Of a stretch of DNA of 64,000 bases, positions 44,367 to 55,537 are shown piece after piece (the stretch's first letter is position 1; every line of letters begins with the position of its first letter). Under the pieces are notes generated by a model. It ran no database searches and had not been told where the DNA came from. It was given only the letters and a program-made list of their open reading frames with translations. The stretch is taken from positions 7,690,439 through 7,754,438 of the forward strand of contig JAPTHN010000004.1 of the NCBI GenBank assembly GCA_026936325.1. The letters run 5' to 3'. The position numbers were made by a program, and so were the translations under genes. The stretch comes from Platynereis dumerilii (lineage: Eukaryota > Annelida > Polychaeta > Phyllodocida > Nereididae).

Positions 44367-44417
44367 TTCTGTGAGAATTACTTTGTTTGGTACGGCTACA
44401 CTCTCATTGCCAGTTTC

Positions 44418-45113
44418 CTAGCATGAATTATAATAACAGGATTTGGCCTTGTGTCCATATTCGTAGCATGAATTGCATTGCAATTTATAACCATGCTTGC
44501 AGTTCTCAGATATGTGGTTATACTCTCCACAGAACCAGCATGACTTGTTCTGATCATACTGATGCTTTCGATTGGAATGTCCACTTGGACGTCTCTCATA
44601 ATGTCTATCTTCTGGCTCTTGTTCACCATCACAGACATCCTTGTTCATCAGAGTGTTGCGAATTTTCATGAGAATTTTTCCCATGATATTGCTTCCCTTC
44701 CAACATCGGTAGTCCGTGACATTTCTGTCCTGGATAGGTATTCCGATTCCCCACTTTCTGCTGTACGAGGCTTCACCAATCCAGTTTTTACCAGTATCGA
44801 GAAGGGCAGAGCGGGCAGTACTGTTTTGGGTATATTTTGCAAGGTTAGCCATGTACAATACCCTCTCGGCTTCCGGCAACCATTTTTGTTGATCATAATT
44901 TTTGATCTTCTTGTGAAGATCCACGAGCTCATATGGATCTTCAGTGATCAGCGCTTTCGTGGCTGATGACTTATCATTGAAGAACTTCGCAAGGGCATGT
45001 GTATAGTACTGCTCGTTGCAGGTATACTTCTGTCCATCAATCATGATTGGTGTGTTGAGATGAAGATTACTGAATATCGAATCTTTACCAAAAAACACTG
45101 TCACACCATTTGC
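44418..45113 (-). CDS. LINE ORF1, NADAR (YbiA-like) domain plus two CCHC zinc knuckles
   Basis: An open frame of about 230 residues continues in the same frame as the esterase tail after one TAA (45114-45116); no ATG lies at its start, so it was probably the C-terminal half of one polyprotein or is reached by read-through. Residues 2-152 (about 44649-45104) match the NADAR/YbiA fold along its length: FFGKDSIFSNLHLNTPIMID, the Glu in CNEQYY, W75 in QQKWLPEAERVLYMAN, LAKYTQNSTARSALLDTGK, GEASYSRKWGIGI and GSNIMGKILMKIRNTL. Two C-x2-C-x4-H-x4-C knuckles follow at 189-202 and 210-223, likely nucleic-acid binding. NADAR enzymes act on ADP-ribose-linked or riboflavin-precursor substrates. Use by a LINE to undo ADP-ribosylation of nucleic acid is inference. 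Confidence 0.85.
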   Translation of the reverse strand, partial: ANGVTVFFGKDSIFSNLHLNTPIMIDGQKYTCNEQYYTHALAKFFNDKSSATKALITEDPYELVDLHKKIKNYDQQKWLPEAERVLYMANLAKYTQNSTARSALLDTGKNWIGEASYSRKWGIGIPIQDRNVTDYRCWKGSNIMGKILMKIRNTLMNKDVCDGEQEPEDRHYERRPSGHSNRKHQYDQNKSCWFCGEYNHISENCKHGYKLQCNSCYEYGHKAKSCYYNSC

Positions 45114-46030
45114 TTACTTAGTGTTTGGTTTCATCTTTCTCTTAGAAGAGTCCTTTAAGCTGACTCCATCCACACTGGGCAGTTGTTTTAGGCTGCTTTT
45201 CACAGAGTCAGTTAGTTTCAAGTTCTTGATGAGTCGATTCACTCCAATAGCAGACAGGTGCAGGCCATCTGCTAGCAGCAGTGTCTCATCTGGAATTTCG
45301 CTCATAATTTCATAAACCTGAAATTTCTGTCTAAGTCAATATAGTTAACATCGTGTGCTGCTGTCATCACTGCAAGTCGCTCATTTATACTTCGCAGTCG
45401 CTCCTCCTTCACCGCACTATCCAGTCGTGGGGGGATGCTGGATAGGGTGACACATTCTGAATGCATGTTGGCAGTCTTTATGAGTTTCTCAGCATCTTCT
45501 GTTATTCTCTCTATGTCCATTTTGGTAGAGAGATTATTTGTTCCACATACGACTGTTATACATTCATATCGTTTCTTGTCTTTTTTCAGCTTCTTAGTGA
45601 TGTCAAGCAGCTTGGCACCTCTCCTACATGCAATTGTCACATTGTCATTAATGGGAGAAAAGTCCTTTATGAGCGAGTCACCAATGATCAATTGCCCAAA
45701 CAATTTCATCTGCGTTTCATTGGATTTCTGATCCACAATTTGGCAATCACTCGAGTCATCGGAGTCACTTTCACCAGTGTCTGAGTCTTCTTCGATGTTC
45801 TGCTTCGGACTGTCATTTTCTGCCGTCATTTTCTTGCACTCCTTTTTCTTCCCTATCAGCATGGTTTCCTGGGGTCACAGCAGCTGTCTTTGTCTCTCGA
45901 GAAATCAGGAAGAAAGGAATCATTCATAACTGAAGAAAGATTCTTGACCAGCATGATAAGTTCATTCATTGACTTCTGCAAATTTTTCACATTTTTGCAC
46001 ATAAGTCTGCATTCAGGGCATGGCCAGAAT
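45114..46030 (-). pseudogene. LINE ORF1, PHD-end, coiled coil and SGNH esterase part
   Basis: The first piece (about 45856-46030) reads FWPCPECRLMCKNVKNLQKS, then a heptad-like helix (MNELIMLVKNLSSVMND), as in CR1/L2 ORF1 proteins where a PHD finger precedes a coiled coil. The next frame (45302-45862, 186 residues) has an acidic Ser-rich stretch (24-40), then SGNH blocks: Ser in LIIGDSLIKDF (61-63), Gly/Asn in VVCGTNNL (107-111). The third block with the Asp-x-x-His pair, LLLADGLHLSAIG, lies in the next frame (45114-45305), so the triad is all present but split by one frame change; stop and next ATG overlap as ATGA. Plain CR1 esterases are thought to be lipolytic or nucleoprotein-associated; the substrate is unknown. 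Confidence 0.8.
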
Positions 46031-46040
46031 CCCAATTCTA

Positions 46041-47044
46041 AGAAGATATGAGATAAAGATACAATATGATACTGTAACACAAGATAAGATACTATACAAT
46101 TAGGAAAGACCAGAGCAAAACCAGTATTATTCATGATAAACTTCAACTGTATACCGTACATCAAACTTAAACATTTGAGATATTTTTATCCCAAATGGAT
46201 AATCACTAATACAGGCCTAGTGAATCGATTTAGAATCAAATCAACCGAGGAGGGATATTATTTCCATTGAACACAATAGGAAATCAATAAAGCACTTAGG
46301 CTAATCCCATCCATTACTATAAGTAAACCAATACACTCCCCTCTTCACAATCTTAAAATCTTTAAAATACCAAACATAGAATTTCAAGACTTTGACAAGT
46401 TTGACTGGTCCAAGTGCCCCTCTTGACTGGTCAACTGCTGACAATATGGGGTAACATGAAACCAGACTATGAAAGGGGTGCACTTTCACACTTCTAACCT
46501 TTCCTTACACTTAAGGGTAATATTTCTACCCTGCCCTTTGGCATCTTTCAATCATTGGAGAACTTAGAAACAACTTGGAAGAGAACGTCTTGGAATGTAT
46601 GAGTGGGATATGGGTAGAATGTATACTGAGTAATGTGCTTTTGGGGCCAAAGGGTTAAAATGTGGTTTTTGGGGAATGTTGTTGGTTGTATTGTGGAATT
46701 GAATGGAATATGTTGTGGTTCTACTTTGATAATGTAGAGCTGGTTTACCTGTTCACAACAACAAAACTACAACTGTTTATACTATTATTGATCACTTGTG
46801 GGTAGGATATGGTAAGAAGTGACCATAATGTTATTCGCTCTTATGCTAGGTTAATACAATCACGATTCAGACTGCAAACCAGAATGCTCCAAGAAAAGCT
46901 GAAACTTTTAACAGATTTGACATCAAAAATGTTTCATCAGCGCTCAAAATCTCATCGACAACTATGTCAGACCAACCTGATCTACATCATAACAATTCCC
47001 AGATCTTGGCCAGAAGTCTGATGTGACAAGATGAAATTCAGAAA
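46041..47044. other. No gene recognised
   Basis: Flank of the LINE, at first with AGATAAGATAC words like those left of the LINE, then ordinary AT-rich DNA without exon signals. Confidence 0.4.
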
Positions 47045-47363
47045 CACTCTTAACGCAAAACATCCTTGATGATATATATATAGAACCCACATCCGAAAAA
47101 AGGTTTAAAATATTTTTAAGGGTTCAACTGAATTTAAAAGGTTCAGTACTGGTGGGAAGGCCCCATGATAGGAACCCATGCTCCCAACTTGAGAGAAAGG
47201 GGTTCCATTGTGGGAGTTCAGTGCAGCTAGATTATCTACGGGTTGCTTTTGTTTGCTGTTGGACCCTTCTTAAAAGTTCAATAATGAACCTTTTAGGGTT
47301 CCTTATCTATACCAGCTTATAGAACCCTTAAAGGTTCCATATAAGACCTTTTTGTTAAGAGTG
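47045..47363 (+). mobile_element. CACTCTTAA MITE, copy 3
   Basis: 319 bp, CACTCTTAACGCAAAACATC at the left, TTTTTGTTAAGAGTG at the right (near-inverse), with the family interior (AACCCACATCCG, GGTTCAGTACTGGTGGGA, CTCCCAACTTGAGAGAAAGG). A 5' stub of the same family follows at about 47469-47500. Confidence 0.85.
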
Positions 47364-48487
47364 AAGCATCAACTATGAAGCTGAATTTTAGTGAAACGCT
47401 TTCCAACAATCCCCAAACTTCTTGGATTGGTCTCTAGACTGCTTGGAAATATCATTGGCCGTGTCTCTACACTCTTAACAAAAAAGTTTTATATGGATCA
47501 GGCATTTTTTTCTATGACGATTCTCCACTTTCCAGGAAATTAGGAGTTAATTAAACTAATTTCATTATTTAAATTTGGTGACGATAATTTCATCTATGGC
47601 GCATCATAAAGTGCCTCATCAAAGTTCCTAGAAATCACGTGACAAGTGAGCGAAGCAAAAATTTCGCCTCAATAAAGTTTCAACCTGTTGAATCTTGATG
47701 AAGCAAAGATCCATGATGCAAAAGGCATGAAAGACCCCAAAAGTACTGGAAGCGGCTACAGACTGCTTGGGCGATGCTACTTTATTATTGATTCAATACA
47801 ACTTTGGCGACGCTACTGCACAACTCGCTGACGCAAAGTTTCTGATGAATCACCAAGACAGCCCTTTGCCTCACCGAAACAGCTCTTTGCTTGGGCGTAA
47901 TTCATGATCTGCGGGGTGCCTGGGCGATGCTACATGCTGCCTGAGCGAAGCTAAATGCTGATTGGTTGTCAAATTTTACTGTAATACTTTTTTCTGGCAT
48001 TTAGACTGTTTCGTCAACACTGGGAAATTGAAGTGTGAACTTCAGTAGGGCCCAGAATAGTCTAAACCAACAGTAGGTTTTTGAGAAAGATATTTTCATG
48101 CATCAAACACTCTTTCTATAGAATGAACAGGGTGAAGGACCGACAGGGCGAACTATTGAAAATATCTTTTCATATTATCAATTTTTCTTTTTTCTGTTAT
48201 GTCTAAGATAATTATCTTTACCATTCAACAATAATCTAACTTTTTAGTCACTTATTATATATGTTATCAACATTCTCAACTTGATCTTCACATACTTTGC
48301 CACATGGTATCTTACCTTGTCAATAGACCTATTTACCCTTTAAAGGCTATTTTTACCCTATTTATAACTGTTAGGTCAGTTTCCCTTGCCCTGTCATTTA
48401 GTGCCCTTTTCTCAAGAGTGTCAAGTAAAACCCCTTTATAATTTTGACAACTGATCTATCCCTTCTCTGGGGTCAAAGATAAAGTTA
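47364..48487. other. No gene; GCGATGCTAC words
   Basis: No exon seen. Around 47760-47955 GGCGATGCTAC- and GCGAAGCTAAATGCTG-like words recur several times, a degenerate repeat. Otherwise AT-rich. Confidence 0.4.
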
Positions 48488-48676
48488 CACTCTAAAAAAT
48501 GCCTGGACAAAATTGGTTTTTTAGATTCAAAATGTTTTTTTGAAAAACCAAATTTCAATGCAAAACCAACATGGATTTTTAAAAAAATCCAGGTTGGTTT
48601 TTTGCATTGAAATTTGGTTTTTCAAAAAACCATTTTGAATCTAAAAAACCAATTTTGACTGAAATTTTTTAGAGTG
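48488..48676. mobile_element. Palindromic Tc1-type MITE, copy 1
   Basis: 189 bp, nearly a full hairpin: CACTCTAAAAAATGCCTGGA at the left, CACTCTAAAAAATTTCAGTC inverted at the right. The arms run through AAAATTGGTTTTTTAGATTC and AACCAAATTTCAATGCAAAA. TA flanks both sides. Confidence 0.9.
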
Positions 48677-50661
48677 TACTGTACAAAGAGGCTCTGCCTT
48701 TAATTTACTGACTTAGACTAGTGCTTGACATGTTTCAATGGCCCTGTTCAATATGACTGGAATTCCTCTGGGGTAGTCAGTTTTAAAGAGGTCATTTTGT
48801 ATAATTTTGTCATGGGTGATACAGTAATGGAGCTAAATGGGGAGAGATAGACAGCTGTCTAGCTGTCTGACTGGCTGTCTGTCTAGTTTCTGACTAGCTG
48901 TCTAAGTGACTGTTTAGGTTGTCTGAGATATCCTTTTAGGTTCAATGTCATTGAACAATAAAATGTTGTTGAACTTGCCTGACACATTAAACAAGAAATT
49001 CTTTTTAAAAAAAGAATTGTAGGGACCTAGTATTAAATATGAGGTTCTTCGAATACATATCTGTAATATTCTATTGATTTCTTATGTATGTGCTGTTACA
49101 CCTACCTCCAATGTACCGTTCATATAACTGTGATTTAAGAAACCTACCTGTTACCTCATGATTAGGCATGCCTAAATACAAGTGTTCGAATCACAGATAC
49201 CAAACCAGGCAATGAGCCTTTGACATTATCTATCATGAACATGAAATTTCTATTTCTATAACAATTAATTTTGACTTGCATATTTGGATTGTTACCCTTT
49301 CCATGTGCTTATGAACATTAGAGCAGAACTTTGTGAGAAGTTGAATATTTGAGTATTTTGACACTTACTCATATATAAATACTCCATTAGAACGTGTCCA
49401 CAACTCAATAAGAACGCTGTCCACAACTCAATAAGAACGCTGTCCACAACTCAATAAGAACGCTGTCCACAACTCAATAAGAACATGTACCCTCAAGTAG
49501 AACACCACTGCAGTACACATAAATTGATGACACATAGTAGTAATTGGCTGATTATTTTGTCCCAATAGTAAGGGACCTTCCGTTTTAATTACTTCCTAAT
49601 TTGGAGTATGCAACACAGATCTGAGATGGTCCCTACAAAAATTGTACTTAGTCAACCAGTAGGAGTGATAATATGCAGCAGAGACATGAGGCAACGACCA
49701 CTCAGATATCTGGCAACTGTATAAATTCAGGCAAAAGGCAACACAATTTAGGCCATGGAATGACCTTTTGACCATGGAACCCTTGTAACTCCATGTTTTG
49801 ACTGAAGTCATAGAATACAGAACAGGAAAATGCATTGGCTCCTAAAGAGAACACCTCGCTTTACAGTCCATCTCTTTGATATAGAAAAAATGAGGATGAG
49901 TTCACTGTGAAAAATGCACTTTGTGACTCATGACAGCCGATGAAGTGTCATCTTCTCTACTTTCAACATGGGAAACACAGAGGCTGTTTGATTAGTCAAG
50001 ATCAAGAGAAGGCCATTTGACTTGTCATAACTGATTTTAGAGTGAAAATCAGATGCATAATCCTTTCATTTGGCTGTCACCAACAAGCGGGATAAGTCTC
50101 CTTAAATCAAAGTAACATTGAAAGTATTGGGTATGATCATAACAAATCATCAACATGATGACACACGAAGTGCCATTTTCATAGTTCAACAGTCCACACT
50201 TTTCTATATCAAATTGACAGACTGTAATCTATCGAAGACTGGGAGTGCCATAATTCCAACAAGCAAGTTCAGTGTGAAAGAGATGGCATGACAGGAAAGA
50301 ATCTAGACCTGACAACATTAGAAAATTATGCTTGATGCATAAAAATTGAGTAAAAAAAAAGTAAGAAAATAAAAAGGAATTATACTAAGCCATCTCTAAT
50401 CACCTTGGACACATTCACCTCTTTTCCAAAAAAAACCCTTTTTATGCAAATTATTTGTGAACATGCAATCATCACCAGGGAATTACTGTCTACCAACATC
50501 ATGGGATCAACAAACAATCTGATTACACAGCAATTGATTGTTCTTTTATGACGTCAAATATTCTAAATGTTTGTTTTTATTGCATGCACGTGTGCAGTGA
50601 CAGATGATGTCATCTGGCTGAAGACCCAAATCACTTGAAATTAGTTTTTTCCTGATTTTGT
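48677..50661. other. No gene; 23-bp tandem repeat
   Basis: No exon seen. At about 49396-49485 the unit CACAACTCAATAAGAACGCT plus GTC is repeated four times almost without change. Around 48866-48920 GTCTGACTGGCTGTCTGTCT-type words form a simple repeat. Confidence 0.5.
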
Positions 50662-50835
50662 TTGTATTATATTCTGTTTTACTCTACTCTATTCTACTAT
50701 ATTCTATTATATTCTATTCTATTATATTCTTTTCTATTCTATTCTATTCTACTCATTTCTATTCTACTCTGTTCTATTCTATTCTCTTCTTTTCTATTAT
50801 TCACCATTCTATATTATATTTTTTCTCATAGGCCT
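50662..50835 (+). repeat. (ATTCT)n degenerate satellite
   Basis: TATTCTATTCTATTCTACTC-type units, with related sequence resuming at about 51222-51300 and 52931-53060 on either side of the inserted elements. The tract was evidently a single AT-rich pentamer region later split by two insertions. Confidence 0.75.
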
Positions 50836-50944
50836 GTTATTCAGGACTGTATTCTATTTCATTCATTGTTTCCTATTGCAACCTTTTATCGTCTATTTAT
50901 TTCATCATTTTATATAATATATCAATCATTTCCAATATATTTCC

Positions 50945-51215
50945 CAGTGATGGAAATGGAAAATTTTTGTCGGGGGAGCTCTCGGCTCGTGCCGCACAGG
51001 CTCCCCATAATGACGCCATTCCAAATTTTTAAAATGGAGTGAAGTCTTCCACCAGAGCATAATTCTGGCAAAAAATACCATGAGGACTGAAAAAATAACA
51101 TGATAATAGTAATTTCACCACTGATCATTGGGGGAGCTGTAGCAGGGTACAGCTCCCCCTGTGTTTTGGTCAAGGGAGCTCAGCTCCCTCGAGCTCCCCC
51201 CCATTTCCATCACTG
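50945..51215. mobile_element. hAT-like MITE in the ATTCT tract
   Basis: 271 bp, ends CAGTGATGGAAATGG and the exact inverse, with GGGGGAGCTC/GAGCTCCCCC words inside. The flanks ATATATTTCC and AATTATTTCC resemble each other and fit an imperfect 8-10-bp duplication. Confidence 0.75.
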
Positions 51216-51301
51216 AATTATTTCCATTATATATTATGTTCTAACCTGCTATCTTCTTTTCCATTATTCCATTGTTTCCATAAATTTTTTCCTCTATAAT
51301 A

Positions 51302-52928
51302 CACTCTTGATCAAAATGCTGGAATAATTTGGATTTTCAAGGTGTCACAATTTCAAAGTTCTAAAATTGGTGATTGAATGGGTGGAATTGCAAAGGTTTT
51401 GTCCTCAGATATTAGATTTATGTATAAATGATATCACAAGCCATTTTTAGTTGCTGAGAATTATTTGGAAACTTTCTTTGGGTGACCCAGAAAAATTGAT
51501 ATTTTTAGAAAAAAATTACCAAAAATCGCATGGTGGCTCAACAACACAGACATAAAATTTCAGCATACGCAATAAATGCCAACTTAATCTTGATGTGTAC
51601 AACCAATAACCATGACAATATCACATTGAATGTCACATTCATGACCTCAGCCTTCGCTTAACTTGACATGGAGTCCGCCAACCTGTTTTTTGCTTATTTT
51701 TGACCGATATGGCCATTCTTCAATGAAAGTCATCTGCACCTGGTCCAGAGTAGTTGGCTGGACCTCTATCTTGTGTGCAGAATAGTCAAAGATGTCCCTT
51801 TAATGTTATTTAGGTTCATATCAGGTGAAATTGCCAATAACGGCAAATTCTCAATTTTCTCAATTTTCCTGGTTTAGAAGGATTTGTAGTGCCCTACAAG
51901 CTTCAGCATTGCCATAAATGAATAAAATGGTTCAACTGAAGTGTTCTCTACACTTAGGTACCACTTTCTCTTCCAGCAAACTTAGATAGGAGACTGCCGG
52001 GACGTTTCTATACCACGCAACCAGACACGAATTTCCGTCATAATGGACGACACACAAAACAAGCATTGAACCACCACCCTGAGCCCTTGTGGCCATGAGG
52101 CAGTTTTCGGACAGTATCTGGCCACCTTCCCATCACACAAAAATCTCCCCATAAGCTTTGTGAAACATGTGCCAGGATATATTGACTGAGATGGAATTTA
52201 CTTAAAAAATTCTCAAAATATACCATCATTTTTTGTTAAGAATGTACACTTGCAGGAAGAGGAAATGATACCTCAGAGCAGAGAACACTTCAGTTGAAAC
52301 ATTTTATTCATTTATTGCCATACTCAAGTTTGTAGGGCACTACAAATCCTTCTAAACCTGGAAAATTGAGAAAATTGAGAATTTGCCGTTATTGGCAACT
52401 TCACCTGATATGAACCTAAATAACATTATAGGGACATCTTTGACTATTCTGCATACAAGATGGAGGTCCAGCCAACTACTCTGGACCAGGTGCAGATGAC
52501 TTTCACTGAAGAATGGCCATATCGGTCAAAAAGAAGCAAAAAACAGGTTGGCGGACTCCATGTCAAGTTAAGCGAAGGCTGAGGTCACGAATGTGACATT
52601 CAATGTGATATTGTTATGTTTATTGGTTGTTCACATCAAGATTAAGTTGGCATTTTTTGCGTATGTTGAAATTTTATGTCTGTGTTGTTGAGCCAGTATG
52701 TGATTTTTGATGATTTTTTTACTAAAAATGATCAGTTTCCGAGTCACCCAAAGAAAGTTTTCAAATAATTCTCAGCAACTAAAAATGGTTTATGATATCA
52801 TCTATACATCAATCTAATGTCTGAGGAAAAAAATCTTTGCAATTCCACACATTCAATCACCTATTTTAGAACTTTGAAAATCTGACACCTTGAAAATCCA
52901 AATTATTCCAGCATTTTGATCAAGAGTG
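51302..52928. mobile_element. 1.6-kb fold-back Tc1/mariner-type element
   Basis: Arms of about 650-690 bp (51302-51990 and 52250-52928) are inverted copies with scattered differences. The termini are CACTCTTGATCAAAATGCTG on both sides and the flanks are TA (51300-51301 and 52929-52930). The central 260 bp is unique; on the minus strand one frame there reads ATRAQGGGSMLVLC, weakly like the GGGSVMVWGCF block of Tc1 transposases, so it may be a deleted Tc1 copy. Confidence 0.8.
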
Positions 52929-53417
52929 TATATTCCATTTCATTACATTCATTTTATTCAATTCTATTTTATTATATTTTATTTTAACCTCTAATTATTA
53001 TTTTCTAGTCTATTGTCAGACTATTCTATTCTATAATACAATACAATATTTCACATTATATTGTTTTGTTTATTATTGCATTTGGAAAAATGTACATAGC
53101 ACCTCACTACATGTATTTACTTAGGAGTGGTGCTGTGCAGAATTATGAGCCCTACTACAGAATAAAATTTCAATACTCAAGTAAATCATTGTAATTTAGC
53201 ACTTAATTTGGCACTTGAATCTACAGAACAAGAAACTCTGCCAATTGACTGATCAAATTGTGTGATAACATTCAAGAACAATTAGGTAAAGGGCCTCAAA
53301 CAGCCAGAAGCCAAGAAATGACCAATTTCGGTTTATTTCAAGAAAAGGTTGCCAATCAGGCTATAATTAGTGAATGCTTTGGAATGTGTAAGACTCATTC
53401 TAATGAAGAGAAAGATA

Positions 53418-53734
53418 CACTCTCAACACAAAAGGTTCTTTATGGTATATATAAAGAACCCACAGCTGAAAAAAGGTTCTATTTCTTTTAGGGTTCAATT
53501 GAATTGAAAAGGTTTAATACTTGGTGGGAAGGCTCAATGATAGGACCCCATGCTCCCAACTTGAGAGAAAGGGATTCCATTGGGGAGTTCAGTGCAGCTG
53601 GATTATCTAAATGTTGTTTTTGTTTTTCTGTTGGAACCTGTTTAAAGTTTAATAATGAACCTTTTAGGGTTCCTTATCTATACCAGCTTATAGAACCCTT
53701 AAAGGTTCCATACAAAACATTTTCGTGAAGAGCG
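53418..53734 (+). mobile_element. CACTCTTAA MITE, copy 4
   Basis: 317 bp, CACTCTCAACACAAAAGGTT at the left and TTTTCGTGAAGAGCG at the right, TA flanks on both sides. The interior shares all family landmarks. Confidence 0.85.
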
Positions 53735-54396
53735 TAGGGGTTGGTTTCTATAGACTTCACTTTAGTTTCCTCTACTATGTCTACTATCTATCTTTCTATA
53801 GATCTATCAATTGCAGTAATACATGATTTTAACCCAAATCATCCATCCACCTGTCTACCCAGCTAAACTATTAAGCCACCAATCTTTCCGGGGAAGCAAC
53901 ACCCACATTTTAACATATATATGAATTATTTCGCCTGTTTCCTATCCATATTTCCAGAGATCAATTCTTTATGTGTTTGTCTGTTTTCCATGTTATTGTA
54001 TGTTGCAGCATCAACGTTGTCATATTCATCCAAAAATCACAGATGAATTGTAAGATGTATTAAAAATTTAGGTTTTCTGGATGATTTCAAACCCACAAAA
54101 TTGGTCATTTCTGGGTCTGGGGCTCTGTGCCATTAAAAATTCATGTGGGGCCCTGTCCTTGCATTGGCCTATAGTTAAGAATTCTTTTAAACTGTCCAAA
54201 GTGACATTCATCTGACATAATATTGGCAACCTGTATTTCCCTGAAAATGGTAATTATTGATCATCTCCCACTTCGTGTAATTTAATGGAAAAATGATGTC
54301 ATGGAATTATACATCTGGAAAGGGATTATATAACTGTAAAGGGATTGCAATGGCTTTGAATAAGCAGATGAAATGAAATCAAATGACATTTGAAAC
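53735..54396. other. No gene recognised
   Basis: AT-rich, with short TCTATC-type tracts near 53775-53812. No exon or element ends. Confidence 0.4.
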
Positions 54397-54543
54397 TTTT
54401 TTTTCTTCTTTGGGTAGAACAATTTTTTATAGCTTTGAAAAGTTAGTTTACATTCCATATATCGTTTCACAGGCGATCGTACAGTTTTTTCTGGTTGACT
54501 GTAAACTAACTTTCCAAAATGGTTCTACCCGAAAAAAAAAAAG
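54397..54543. repeat. Short inverted-repeat element
   Basis: The left arm CTTTGGGTAGAACAATTTTT and GAAAAGTTAGTTTACA recur inverted as TGTAAACTAACTTTCC and GGTTCTACCCGAAAA. The loop is about 40 bp. Confidence 0.65.
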
Positions 54544-54780
54544 ACAGAGAAGAAGAAGAAAATTTCAATGTCATCTGATTTCTTTTCTTTTTTTTCTAAA
54601 GGAACTTTTTTATCTTTCTTAGTTTAACATAAACAGCATTAAGCTTCCAAGATCATTTGTACAGGATATTGTTTCAAAAATGCATACGATTTCTATAATA
54701 ATTTTCTTACATTGTGTAATGATAGTTATTGCATAAAAATTATTTCTACAATACCCTCCCCCCTCTCAGAGCCCATCTAA

Positions 54781-55537
54781 TGCCCCAGTCTCACGGCGGC
54801 TCCCGGAGAACTATTTAGATCGGCGTCGAAGTATTTCCTGGTAATTTGGATGAATTTGGGTGATCCGCCGTCGACTTTTAACATCCCCCCAGGGGAAGTT
54901 TTTGTTCCCCTCAGCGGTTCCTAGAAATGGAAAAACTGCGCCGTGGATGTCAAAAAAGATTCAACAGGTACAAACTTTTTTTACATGACGGCGGAGCAGA
55001 GCCCAAAATTTTCTTAATTTTTGGATGTCCGGCGTGGATTTTTTCAGTGAGAACGCCTCAAAAACATCTCCGCCGGGATATTAGGACATCCCCTGCCGCT
55101 GAGGGGACCTCTCCTGCCCCCGCGGGGACCTTTCCTGCCCCCGCGGGGACCTTTCCTGCCCCCGCGGGGACCTTTCCTGCCCCTGGGAGGACATTTGAAG
55201 CCTCGCCGGCAGTTTTTGACATCCCGCCGCGGTGAAATAGGTTCACTGAGGGGCAGTTATAGGTTCCCTGAGGGGTACTTTTTATATCTCGGGGTGATAT
55301 AAAAGTATCCCTCAGGAGGAGGAAATTCCTTTCCCCCGACGAACTTTTGAGGACGGCGTACAACTTTTCTTCCCCGCAGTGAACAAAAAGAACCCCGCCG
55401 TGATATGCTTTTAATTAATTATGTAATGGTTTTATAAACATTGTATGTCGCCGTGATGGTCATTTTTTTCCTAGAATTCAACTCAAGCTGCCCTCAGTGG
55501 TAAAAAGTTCTCCGTAACGTGCCGTGAGACTGGGGCA
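54781..55537. mobile_element. Harbinger-like element, family TGCCCCAGTCTCACGG, copy 2
   Basis: 757 bp, ends TGCCCCAGTCTCACGGCGGC and, inverted, TGCCCCAGTCTCACGGCACG. The flanks are TAA and TTA, differing at one base. It holds four to five near-identical 21-bp tandem units (CCCGCGGGGACCTTTCCTGC) at about 55110-55190 that give an open frame by chance. No transposase is recognised. Confidence 0.85.

Larger units (their letters stand above)
40850..46040 (-). mobile_element. Nearly full-length CR1-like LINE with esterase and NADAR domains in ORF1
   Basis: About 5.2 kb on the minus strand. From 5' to 3': last part of a PHD-like finger and a coiled coil, SGNH esterase, NADAR domain, two CCHC knuckles, then ORF2 with APE-type endonuclease and reverse transcriptase, a 3' UTR of about 200 bp and an A-rich tail near 40850-40870. 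The 5' end is lost inside the PHD-like finger (FWPCPECRLMCKN, around 46020). A 282-bp hAT MITE sits in the N-terminal part of ORF2. Few defects are visible: a frame change before the esterase, another inside it, one stop between esterase and NADAR, and one stop in the endonuclease. Esterase-bearing ORF1 is known for CR1-type LINEs; NADAR in ORF1 is unexpected. Confidence 0.9.

Noticed and set aside
54927-55235. PAPAGTF-repeat protein
   Set aside because: Opposite-strand counterpart of the same tandem units.
55058-55363. Proline/alanine-rich protein in the GC-rich element
   Set aside because: It arises from the 21-bp tandem units within a TIR element.
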